Shown here: piece after piece, positions 53,893 through 64,000 of the stretch
Numbering within the stretch: the first letter of the stretch is position 1
How the letters are laid out: every line of letters begins with the position of its first letter
Assembly (NCBI GenBank): GCA_943737045.1
Contig: CALSFV010000044.1
Span: forward strand, 1 to 64,000
Reading direction: 5' to 3'
From: Parapristionchus giblindavisi
Taxonomy: Eukaryota > Nematoda > Chromadorea > Rhabditida > Diplogasteridae
Length of the DNA: 64,000 nucleotides
The notes under the pieces: generated by a model
Database searches by the model: none
What the model saw: only the letters and a program-made list of their open reading frames with translations
Told to the model about the DNA's origin: nothing
Program-made: the position numbers and the translations under genes

Positions 53893-54773
53893 CATAGTTT
53901 TGCATGGTTTTTATTGGTTTTAAAAATAACTCCTAAACGAACGCGAGGCAGAATCAAAGGTAGGCGCCATCGGTGTCCTCCACCTTCTACCAACGTGTGG
54001 ACAACTGGTCGATGCCCTCCTTCCAGAAGCTGAGGGGCTGGGAGTCGAAGAAGTCGGAGAGTGTCTGTCGAAGGTCGCGATGTGTTCTGGCTGTTCATCC
54101 TTTTCGACCCACCAGGGGCGGTGCACCACATTATCGTAGAAGACCCACTTTCTATCTCCAGTGATCAGCGTCTTGAGAAATGGGTGGCGGTGGTTAATGG
54201 AGAGCAATGAAGATGACGCATCAATGCGACGCTTGAGGTCGAAATTCGACAGGACATGGGCAACCCATCTCCCTAATTTTTGTCCCTTTCCATCTTCCTC
54301 AATCCTTCTTCAATGGTACTTGCACTCCAAGAGACTCCGCATACGCATGTGTGGTTTGACAGGAGTCAGCCTCAACTTCCGCCTGCAGGGCCTCCAAATC
54401 CAATTCCAGAGGCCGACCGGAGATGTTTTCGTCGTTTAGCGAAAAATCGCCAGATTTGAAACCGCGATACTAGCGCATACAGGTAACTATGGAGGTGACA
54501 CCTGGACCATAAGCCTCCAGTAGGTCCCGATGGGTGGCAACCGCTGGCTTCTTCAGATGGTACAGAAGACGCAGGACATGGCGGAGATGTGCTCGATCTG
54601 GCTCTAACTTTGAAGTCATCTGACCTGAAAAGAAAGCCTATGAGACTACCTGACATGCGTTTAAGAAGCACATCACTCACGCTATACACGCACAACACGG
54701 CAAAAAATAAACTCGAACGAGCACGGAATATCGGGTAGACAGAGTGAACCATGCAAAACTTTCCCGCCAACCT
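53893..54773 (-). mobile_element. Mariner, right end intact, left end cut off
   Basis: Near-identical sister of 51478-52347 in the same orientation, with the same internal deletion. The full right end CTTTCCCGCCAACCTAA is present. The left begins at AGTTTTGCATGG without the terminal repeat. The two sisters together carry exactly one intact end each and enclose 52348-53892. Confidence 0.85.
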
Positions 54774-55277
54774 AATACTATCACACATTCGAGAGGCTGA
54801 GAGAACAGCCCTTTTAACGCAGTGCGCAAGAAAAAAAGTCAAAAAATACCCAGCTACTTCTCCTTACGGAATTCTTCCCTCATGGTAAATTGAATCATTC
54901 CCTTATTGATAATTCACTTCGCTTATCGTTTTTCTGTGGATGTGGTCTTTAGGCTTTTAGACACTAGCTTCTCCCTTTTTAAGTGAATATCCGAACAAAC
55001 TAACAAATTCATAACATTCCACAATGTTATTCCGACATCTGTCAAATGTAGAGTAGTTCCTGAATAATAAAATCATTAATATAATCTTTTTATCATTCGT
55101 ACATTAATTTTGCTTCAAAAAAGTGTTCATAAGAAGATGAAAAATTACGCAATAATGCATAAAATGCGTAGATTCTTTCAAAATCTCTGTACAGAGCTTG
55201 CAATCACAAAAAAAGCTGGCTCTTGTATATGTTGGACGAACATATAAATCTTTCAAAGCTTTCAAAGGCTTTTAAAG

Positions 55278-56107
55278 AAGGGGACCCACGAGATTTGGAG
55301 TGCACTATTGACAAGAAGAACATGGGGCATAGGAAGTGGCATTATGTTCTCTATTAGATATGAGCGAATGGGTGCATATAGCGTGTAGCTCAGTGGTTAG
55401 TGGTTAGTGCTAGTAACCGCGCTACGTGGGTTCGATTCTCGTTTGCAATTTTCTTTATATGCATCCTTCAAATTCAAAATCTCGCGCCTTTCCCTGGGGG
55501 ATCAATGAACTTTATGCTCGGATTACGACATTCCTGTGCACCTAAGATTTTAGAGAAAATTGTTTTGTATACAGGGAGATGTGATCTACAGTTCTGGCTG
55601 GCCAGTTTAGTCACGAAAAAACTCGTGGGTCCCCTTCTTTAAAGGCAGCTGGCATCCAAAAATTTCTATTCGAAATAGTTAAAATGGTAGATCTCATGCT
55701 GATAAGCTCAAAAAACTGATCAGAGATATGTATTTTAAAGTTTGAAACGACGCTCTGGTAAGAAGTTGGATTACCGTAGTTTGCTCCACACCACGGGCGA
55801 GGTTTCCGAACTACAGTATGCTAACTCCATCGAAAGGCTCAAAAATGCCCATTATTGACTTTTATTCTCCATAATTCCCCACTGCGGATAGAATTATCAT
55901 CAAAACATTCAATTTCAAATCCTCCCCAAAGAGTTGGTGTAGCGATTAGGAAAAGGCTCCCGCTCTCTGGAGCAGACTGTAGTTTTTTGACTGTGCCGTT
56001 CTTATTACCAGAGAGTTCTTATGAAATAAGATTTATATATTTCGAAACAGAATTTCAAGCTCTTTTATATGAGATCAACTTGTTTTTCGTTTCCCGGTCC
56101 CTTTAAA
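55278..56107. mobile_element. TTAA-type insertion in intron 7 of copy C
   Basis: Begins TTAAAGAAGGGGACCCACGAG and ends GGTCCCTTTAAA. An inner inverse of the left end lies at 55617-55643. It contains a tRNA-like stretch at 55382-55450. Copies A (14320-14340) and B (40548-40575) read through the site. Confidence 0.6.
55382..55450 (+). tRNA. tRNA-like pseudogene
   Basis: TAGCTCAGTGGTTAG (A-box) and GGGTTCGATTC (B-box) at tRNA spacing, with a duplicated AGTGGTT. Anticodon stem cannot be paired convincingly, so identity is not assigned. Confidence 0.4.
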
Positions 56108-56539
56108 GCCAATTGTTGGATTCAGCTGTTTCAGTACACTAAATATCCTTGAATAACATATTTTAAAGGATTCATACTTAAGTGTTCGGCACTCAGAGGT
56201 TCATGAGCTGGTAATTTATTATGGGTGCGAAATCGCATCGCTCGTTGGCAAACTCGAAATAACCACTTACCAATCCGGCAGCAGACCTCGATAGTACAAT
56301 GCCTCATAGTTTGATGCATATTGTGTATAAAAATTGAATAGACCATTGCCTATTGCCATACCCTTAAATGTGATATTTAACATGTGATATATACAGGAAT
56401 GATATTTAACAAAATTTTTTTTTTAAAAAGGCAGATAGACTAACTTGGAAAAATGGATTGGGAAAGTCATCCGACTCATTAGCGCCATGTATTCTTCGGG
56501 CGAGAAATGGTATGTACATTCCTAAATAAAAACATTCAG

Positions 56540-56875
56540 CTGTTACTTTATATGCATACACTCAAAATTGCTTTGAAGATGGAGCCGTGAAAGTGGGGAC
56601 AAATAATAAACAAGAAGTAACATTTAGCTCTTCAACCCTTGGCGCAGTGGTAAAATAAAAGTACTGGCAATCGTGATTGCAGGTTCGAAGTCAATCGCTG
56701 TCCAATTATCAAAAGGCGCACAATTACCTTGAAGTCGACAATTCTTCATTCAAGAACATTACGATCAATAAGCTGAATCATCAAGAAACAAATACTGTAT
56801 ATTATGCCACATAAGTTTTGCTATATTTCTATCGTTACATTTTCTTCACGAAAATATTCGCGGTCTCAACCTTTA
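56540..56875 (+). repeat. tRNA-like repeat, copy 5
   Basis: Matches 21810-22143 and the inverse of 39360-39690. tRNA-like boxes at about 56635-56703 and terminus ATATTCGCGGTCTCAACCTTTAAA at 56850-56874. Confidence 0.65.
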
Positions 56876-57924
56876 AAGCCAATCAAGCCATTTTTAGATG
56901 AGTCTATATAATAGATTTTAGAGTCAGCGCCAAATTTTAGATGACGTTTTTTTTACTTTGAAAAGAATTTTCACCCATTCAATTCCGTGGGCTAAATATT
57001 TTTCAACGTTCTTACAAACCCAAATTTTTCCACGAAGTAATTCAGTAATTCGTTCGTTTTTTCGAATACCCTACATAAACGAAATATTTGGGAAACTGTG
57101 AAATCCTGCAAAATCTTTAATACTATTTTCGTGAACAAACGACAGAAAGGTAGGAAAAGCTATTCTACCTACCATATACTATTTATTTTATGCTGATTCA
57201 GCTTATTGATCGCTCGAAACATCAATGAATCATCACTGGTTCAGGGAAAAAGCGCGCATTTTGAAAATTAAGGAAATTCGGCAATAAATAAGTTTCGAAC
57301 TTGACAAAGAGGTAACGACTCCGAACGTTCAACACTGCACTATGGGACGGTGCAGTAATTTTTCGCATATTGCTTGGAATTGTCACAAGACATATGTGAG
57401 GTATTTATAAGAATATTAAAATTAAAGTAATTGAAATAAACACTCAATAACAATTCTACAAAATAATCCTCACCGGCATATGATTCTCCTGTAAGAAAGA
57501 AGGGTAGGCTTGCGTACCGTGGATGAACTCTGAATTGATCATAAATTTCAATTTTATTCCTAAAAATGAAGTTTTGTAGAAAACAAAAAAAACAAAAAAA
57601 AACAAAAAAAAAAAAAAACAAAAAAAAAACAAAAACCTCGACATAAAATCCCTGATTGTGGAAAAGGTCATTTCGACAGTCTTCTCGACATTGTTATCCA
57701 GAGTATCTTCAGACATAGTATTGTACGAAAACCCAACGCCTATGGGACTCTCCAACATTAGAATGTTGGCATTCTGGAAAAAATACTAGGCATAAAAATA
57801 TGCCAATATTTTTATGCCTCTTATTTTGAAGGTAAACGAGTTCAAGCTTTCTAATCCAGAGTGTTAATATTTAACTATTAATTCAGGGTGTATCAGATAA
57901 ATAGTCTACATTATTGATCTGATA

Positions 57925-59847
57925 CAGTAGCGCCGCAAAGTCTTAATACGCTTTTTGGTTCTGCTGCCATTTTGGTGTCAGATGAGATATCAAGCTGAAA
58001 CCTGTACGTGATGTACCCACAGTATGTACGCATTCGATCCTCTTATAAGGTCTCATGGGCCTTTCTGGTTATTGCATAGTGATGACGCTACCGTACAACA
58101 CTTTTTCGAAAATTCATTATTCTTTCAGGGAATTTTTCGTACTCATCAAGCTTCGTGAGCATTGAGAGAACTACAAGGCCTATCCAGAAAAAAAGTTTCA
58201 GGTTGCTGCGAATTCGGGTATTGTGCGTATAAAATGTACTTGCATAAGAAAATGACAAATGGTGCTAACGAACGGAAGTCACAATCGAGAGGCGAGCGAG
58301 ATGTAGACTTCTACATCTCGATTGTCTCTCCGCTGCCTCTCTCTAACCCGGCTGACCTTCGCCGCGCGCTATCTTATATATAAAAGAGATCGACATAGTT
58401 TCTGAACCATGCAAAACAAGAAAGTCGCATGTGGGAGTGATTGGCTACTCTCGTACCGAATAAACAAGTGTATTTTATACGGTCAATATTGGCTGCAGAC
58501 TTGCTGCAACTTCGTGGTCGCAAAATCATATCTCGGCTTCTAGAAGAGCTTTAAAGGAGTTCAAAGCAGCAAACTGATTCTCGCGGTGAATCCTAATGAT
58601 CCTGTAAGTATGGTAGCGCTAGCATATCATTCACCCTCATGGATCGGAAAAGTCACTTTTTTAAAAAGAACAAACTTTGAAAAATCACAATTATGGGAGC
58701 GGGCATTGTAAAATTCTGGTTTCTGGATAGGAATGTTGAAAATATATTAATTAATCGATTCCCCGCTTTTTAGAGCGATTGCTTATCTTTCTTGCCTGCG
58801 GCAGTCGATTATCTGAAGGATAGTCATTAGGCCGCGCTCCCTTCTCATCACGCGACCCGCAAACATTTCTGGGTCTTCGACACTGCTCAATGACTATTTA
58901 GCCGCTTATTGTGATTTTTGTTTGTCAGGATAGAGAGACACTTTATGAATCGAGTTTTTGACCTTTGATCTTTGTGTTTTCAATCTTTGATCTTTTATCT
59001 TTGCTCATTTTTCGTCAAATTTTGCTCAAAATCATAATGAAAAGTTGTTTCATTCGATCAAAGAAGATCAAAAACGCTTTCTTTTATAGACTACGATGTT
59101 CACGATTAGCTACATTACGTTTTAGAGTTATTTCATCTATCAAATCTCGTTGAGCAGTGTCGAAGACCCAGAAATGTTTGCGGGTCGCGTGATGAGAAGG
59201 GAGCGCGGCCTAAACGACTATCCTTCAGATAATCGACTGCCGCAGGCAAGAAAGATAAGCAATCGCTCTAAAAAGCGGGGAATCGATTAATTAATATATT
59301 TTCAACATTCCTATCCAAAAACCAGAATTTTACAATGCCCGCTCCCAGAATTGTGATTTTTCAAAGTTTGTTCTTTTAAAAAAGTGACTTTTCCGATCCA
59401 TAAGGGTGAATGATATGCTAGCGCTACCATACTTACAGGATCATTAGGATTCACCGAGAGAATCAGTTTGCTGCTTTGAACTCCTTTAAAGCTCTTCTAG
59501 AAGCCGAGATATGATTTTGCGACCACGAAGTTGCAGCAAGTCTGCAGCCAATACCCGAATTCGCAGCAACCTGAAACTTTTTTTCTGGATAGGCCTTGTA
59601 GTTCTCTCAATGCTCACGAAGCTTGATGAGTACGAAAAATTCCCTGAAAGAATAATGAATTTTCGAAAAAGTGTTGTACGGTAGCGTCATCACTATGCAA
59701 TAACCAGAAAGGCCCGTGAGACCTTATAAGAGGATCAAATGCGTACATACTGTGGGTACATCATGTACAAGTTTCAGCTTGATATCTCACCTGACGCCAA
59801 AATGGCAGCAGAACTAAAAAGTGTATTAAGACTTTGCGGCGCTACTG
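57925..59847. mobile_element. 1.9-kb foldback with CAGTAGCGCCGCAAAGTC ends
   Basis: Inverted arms of about 0.8-0.95 kb, TA on both sides (57923-57924, 59848-59849), in intron 3 of copy C. Copy A near 26140 and copy B near 38430 give the empty site. The CAGT start and TA duplication fit Tc1-like ends. No transposase is seen. The left arm alone carries a 264-bp insertion. Confidence 0.88.
58223..58486. mobile_element. 264-bp MITE nested in one arm of the foldback
   Basis: GTGCGTATAAAATGTACTTG and its near inverse at the ends, with TATT on both sides. The opposite arm (about 59545-59560) has the uninterrupted sequence. Confidence 0.8.
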
Positions 59848-60343
59848 TAAAACCGAATTATTGGGTATATTATGAATCATCTCTTCGTTTGTACGCTGTT
59901 TATAGTTAGAGAAGATAAATATATTACGTTGTTCCAAGAGTACTTATTGTAGATTAAACTTCTCCCATCCGGACCTATGAAGTACGGTCCGAGTTCCTAA
60001 AAATTTAGGTGATTAAATTGTTTGCAATATTATTATTATTGTTATTACTTGACAGTACATAACAATGCAATGAAGAAAAGCTCACCAAGAAAAGCCCTTT
60101 AAGTGAGCTTTCTCCTGGTCCACCATTCAGCCAAATCAGAAGTGGATCTTCTAAGGGATTTCCACGAGACTCACTTAGCCTAAATTATGATCATAAATAT
60201 GTTTTAGTCGATGCACTTGGGGGAAAGGTAGAACCGACAAGAACTCTCATGATATCTTCGATCTCTGTAACGGCATTGAAATTGATAATTAAAATATTTA
60301 AAATAATATCGTTGGGACTTGAGGAATAAAATGAAATCTTACC

Positions 60344-60900
60344 AGGGGTCCGTCCAATCTGTCACTTTGGACACCAAAGTTCAGAAGAAAGTTCGCATCT
60401 TTCCGTCGAAAGATGCGAACTTTCCTCGCAACTTTCGTTGCAAGTTCACTTACCCCTCTCACAAGGGGATGGTCGCAACTGGTCCTGGTCATATGAGATG
60501 GCAATAACATGACTAGGATCAGTTTTCGATGCTGATTACGAATCCGTTTTCAGAAAGTGCCTAATCGACCTGATTTTCGAGAAAATCGGTATTTTAATTC
60601 GGAAATTCGTGTGGTTTCCTGCACTAACCGTCCGGGTGGGCTGGTGAACTCATCTATAAACTCTCGTAGTTGTCTGGCTTTCATCACCGGATCTTTCCGA
60701 TGCAATCCAGATAGTTTGTGAGGGAAATTACACGAATTTTCGAATTAACAAGCCTAATTTCAATACCGATTTTCACGAAAATCAGGTCGATTAGGCACTT
60801 TCTGAAAACGGATTCGTAATCAGCATCGAAAACTGATCCTAGCCATGTTATTGCCATCTCATATGACCAGGACCAGTTGCGACCATCCCCTTGTCAGGGC
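60344..60900. mobile_element. Palindrome replacing exon 1 of copy C
   Basis: Arms about 60470-60660 and 60710-60895 are inverted around about 60685. The left flank (60355-60460) contains a second hairpin (AAAGATGCGAACTTTC words). It abuts the last three bases of carboxypeptidase exon 1. Confidence 0.7.
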
Positions 60901-61712
60901 AAAGGGGCTTATATACTTGTAATAGAGTGTTCGGCAAACCCCAGACGGGTTTGGTGTGGAACTAAACTAACGGACGGTGGGCGGAGCTCCGCCGGTACTA
61001 CCAACTACCGTTAACTCATAAGTCAACACACCATATTCTATCATAATCTACCTACCGTATCCTACAGTAACCCAGTCCATTGGGTCAGATTAATTGCGCT
61101 GGGTCAGATTGAGTAAATATTGCCGGAATAAGAACTATTTGGTCGAATAAAATTGCGACGTGTCTCAAACTACCGTATCCTACCGTAACCGGTTCGGTGG
61201 GTCAGACTTATCGCGCTAGGACAAATTGAGAAAACATCGTAGGAATTATACTGTTTGCTCGGCAATGATTGTGACTTATTGCAAACTACCGTTACCGAGA
61301 TCTTTTGGTTGATGATACTACGTTGTTTGTAGTGTTTTTTTCGGGGTTTATAGATATTTCATGCCAATACAAAACATTCCTTTAAAATTACTGTATGAAC
61401 AAAGTAATAAATCGAACCAAAAACTATGAAAACGAGACAATAACAAGCACTGCAAGTAAGCAATAATTGGGTGAAAGAATAAATGAACAACGAGGAATGA
61501 GTGAGATTACGGTGGGTAGTGGATCACTATACAATTATTGATCGATTGACAGGAAAATGGGCGTCCTGTCGCAGCTTATGAAGCGTGACGTCATCCTCGC
61601 GTGTGATCAATCGATAATTGATAGATGAGTTCATCCACATGGCGCCCTCGTTGCGGTCCGTGTTCATCCTGTAAAACGATGACAATAAATTAAAACGCAT
61701 TCTCCCTTACAG
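60901..61712. other. No gene seen
   Basis: Holds repeated CTACCGTA(A/T)CC words and an imperfect palindrome at about 61535-61630 (CAATTATTGATCGATTGACA and inverse). Nothing coding is supported. Confidence 0.5.
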
Positions 61713-63935
61713 CGGAGGGGCGTCGGTTGGGGCATGGCACAATGTTTCAAAATCATCCTAGGTGACTCATATTTGATGGTTAGAGTCCCTAGGGGCGGTA
61801 TACACTTTAACCAAAAAGTTGACCCAAATTATCGATTTTTGATCTACCAAAAGTCGAAAAATAAAAGTGTGAATTCCATAGCATGTTATATATCATTCGA
61901 TAGAGGTTCCAAAGTTATATAAGAATACCAAGTTTCAGAAGTTTTCATAACTTTATGTTCGAGAAATTACCGATTTTCCAATTTTTGACCAGGTTTTTTT
62001 GTTTTGTTCTCATTGCTTGCCATGTTACTCTCATTTCCTTTTCTTGGATCTTTGATATGTTATGCAAAAATGGATGGGCTATCCGAATATCACACTTATT
62101 TCGACCAGTTACAAGGCAGTCATAGTGATATCAAGTGAATTCTAACCCCATTTTAACGCCCAAACGCCGACGCAGGTTCGAATCCGGGTCCGGGCATAAA
62201 TTTTTGCAACTTTTTTTTCGCCTTAAATATTACTTTAAATTATATTTTCATGTGATTCACCGTAATTTCACTAATGTGTTTTACGAAATAACCACAAACA
62301 TTATCAGGAATACTAAAAAATCTTATTACTGATACAATATCAGGAAAATGGATGGGACGAGCGAAAATAACGGTTTTTCGACAGTGATACTTCTTTAAAA
62401 TGTATTTTTTGCTATTTTCTGTTAAAAGAAGATAAATATACAATGAAACTCTTATCATCTCGGTTTTCGCAAAATGGTTTGAAAAATTGTAGGCAACGAT
62501 CAAAGATCAAAGTACAAAGATCAGAGACCAAACTTCAGTAATATAGTAAAAACTTTTCTGAACATCTCTAATATTTATAGGTGCTTTGAAAATAAGAGAT
62601 TTCATCAAAAGAGGTGCAGGAACGAAAACTGCGAGGGAGAGAAAGCTCAAGTTTAAGCGTACGCGATGTAACCGTGTAGATCTCAGCAGAACGTTAACTA
62701 TGGGTTTGAAAGGAATCAGAACTAAACCAAAATGAGGAAAATAAATATATGATACGTAAAAAAGCTACCTGCGGAGGAACCATAGTTTTAAAAGGCCTGT
62801 CCTTTGAACGGTAGGATCTCAAAATCAGTCCTTCCAAAAAAATTGCCCTGGGGACGAATGAAGAGCTATGACTACCATAATCAGTGGATAAACATCACTC
62901 GCCACTTGCATCATTTTGTCCCTTATTGTTTGAACGGGTCGTTAGCATATCTATAAGCTGAATTTTCAGTTTTGAGGCTCAAATTCGTAGAACATTTACT
63001 GCTTGAAATCGGAGACGTCCCAATGCCTCTTTTGATGGAATCTCTTATTTTCAAAGGACCTATAAATATTAGAGATGTTCAGAAAAGTTTTTACTATATT
63101 ACTGAAGTTTGGTCTCTGATCTTTGTACTTTGATCTTTGATCGTTGCCTACAATTTTTCAAACCATTTTGCGAAAACCGAGATGATAAGAGTTTCATTGT
63201 ATATTTATCTTCTTTTAACAGAAAATAGCAAAAAATACATTTTAAAGAAGTATCACTGTCGAAAAACCGTTATTTTCGCTCGTCCCATCCATTTTCCTGA
63301 TATTGTATCAGTAATAAGATTTTTTAGTATTCCTGATAATGTTTGTGGTTATTTCGTAAAACACATTAGTGAAAATACGGTGAATCACATGAAAATATAA
63401 TTTAAAGTAATATTTAAGGCGAAAAAAAAGTTGCAAAAATTTATGCCCGGACCCGGATTCGAACCTGCGTCGGCGTTTGGGCGTTAAAATGGGGTTAGAA
63501 TTCACTTGATATCACTATGACTGCCTTGTAACTGGTCGAAATAAGTGTGATATTCGGATAGCCCATCCATTTTTGCATAACATATCAAAGATCCAAGAAA
63601 AGGAAATGAGAGTAACATGGCAAGCAATGAGAACAAAACAAAAAAACCTGGTCAAAATTTTGAAAATCGGTAATTTCTCGAACGTAAAGTTATGAAAACT
63701 TCTGAAACTTGGTATTCTTATATAACTTTGGAACCTCTATCGAATGATATATGACATGCTATGGAATTCACACTTTTATTTTTCGACTTTTGGAAGATCA
63801 AAAATCGATAATTTGGGTCAACTTTTTGGCTGAAGTGTATACCGCCCCTAGGGACTCTAACCATCAAATATGAGTCACCTAGGATGATTTTGAAACATTG
63901 TGCCATGCCCCCGCCGCCCTTATGGAGAACGCGTT
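61713..63935. mobile_element. 2.2-kb palindrome with 0.92-kb arms
   Basis: 61713-62630 and 63020-63935 are near-identical inverses with a 390-base centre. Each arm contains GGTTCGAATCCGGGTCCGGGCA split by few bases, which looks like a tRNA 3' half (62173-62197 and its mirror). Frames in the arms are mirror images, with no known motif. No target duplication was identified. Confidence 0.8.
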
Positions 63936-64000
63936 TTAAAATCGCGATATTTCTAAACAAAATCTTGTTATGTAACGTGAAGAGAAAGCAATCGCAAGTA
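63936..64000. other. Window end, nothing seen
   Basis: Sixty-five AT-rich bases without a feature. Confidence 0.5.

Larger units (their letters stand above)
46832..60343 (-). pseudogene. Serine carboxypeptidase copy C, exons 1 and 9 lost, nonsense in exon 13
   Basis: Exons matching copy A: 60179-60086 (2), 59996-59928 (3), 57773-57637 (4), 57529-57474 (5), 56521-56445 (6), 56362-56271 (7), 55059-55005 (8), 50158-50063 (10), 49997-49936 (11), 49789-49714 (12), 49654-49550 (13), 49351-49238 (14) and 47089-46832 (15). Exon 1 is replaced at 60343 by a palindromic repeat. Exon 9 is replaced by 4.2 kb of mosaic DNA (50551-54775). Exon 13 has TGA at 49595-49597 where copy A has a Gly codon in SPMGALYA. 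The last exon lost the stop used in copy A and reads on about 30 residues. Catalytic motifs otherwise persist, so decay is recent. Confidence 0.88.

Noticed and set aside
1..64000. CRISPR array, operons, ribosome binding sites or origin of replication
   Set aside because: The window is eukaryotic. The regular repeats are microsatellites or transposon arms, not spacer arrays.

Overview
This window is eukaryotic and almost certainly from a nematode. The evidence is many short exons (30-160 bp) with GT/AG introns, a 3' splice site with no upstream exon sitting 9 bases before an ATG (trans-splicing style), a small secreted lysine-rich protein resembling the nematode SXP/RAL-2 (DUF148) family, and dense Tc1, mariner, LTR and foldback elements. 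The very short exons would suit a diplogastrid such as Pristionchus, but that is only an inference.

Layout. 1-4640 is gene-poor, with long pyrimidine tracts and an 8-bp satellite. 4932-7640 (+) is an intact ten-exon secreted gene. 7996-26806 (-) is an intact 15-exon serine carboxypeptidase gene (copy A, 483 codons). Its 11-kb intron 5 holds an LTR retrotransposon, a 1.17-kb inverted-repeat element and a mariner. 27-38 kb is a nested inverted duplication carrying four tRNA-Tyr genes without introns and three nearly identical copies of an unrecognised two-exon gene for a 74-aa, six-cysteine secreted peptide. 37772-40860 (+) is carboxypeptidase copy B, cut off after exon 8. 41-46.8 kb is a mosaic of inverted-repeat elements. 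46832-60343 (-) is copy C, a pseudogene lacking exons 1 and 9 and carrying a nonsense codon in exon 13. It contains a Tc1 foldback, two internally deleted mariners, a fifth tRNA-Tyr and a 1.9-kb foldback. 60.3-64 kb holds two more large palindromes.

The carboxypeptidase, tRNA-Tyr and cysteine-rich peptide appear to have been duplicated together in both orientations. Comparing copies A, B and C gives empty sites that fix the ends of several mobile elements to the base (TA, TTAA, TATA or TTA target duplications). Copy A probably still makes an enzyme. Copies B and C probably do not.

The best candidates for undescribed biology are the cysteine-rich peptide family, the Cys-to-Glu change in the carboxypeptidase GGPGxSS motif in all three copies, TTAA-flanked elements carrying tRNA-like sequence, and a TA-flanked foldback family with 0.8-kb arms. 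The very high density of long palindromes also leaves open assembly error for part of the arrangement. All exon models were joined by hand from splice signals and reading frame and have not been tested by any search.
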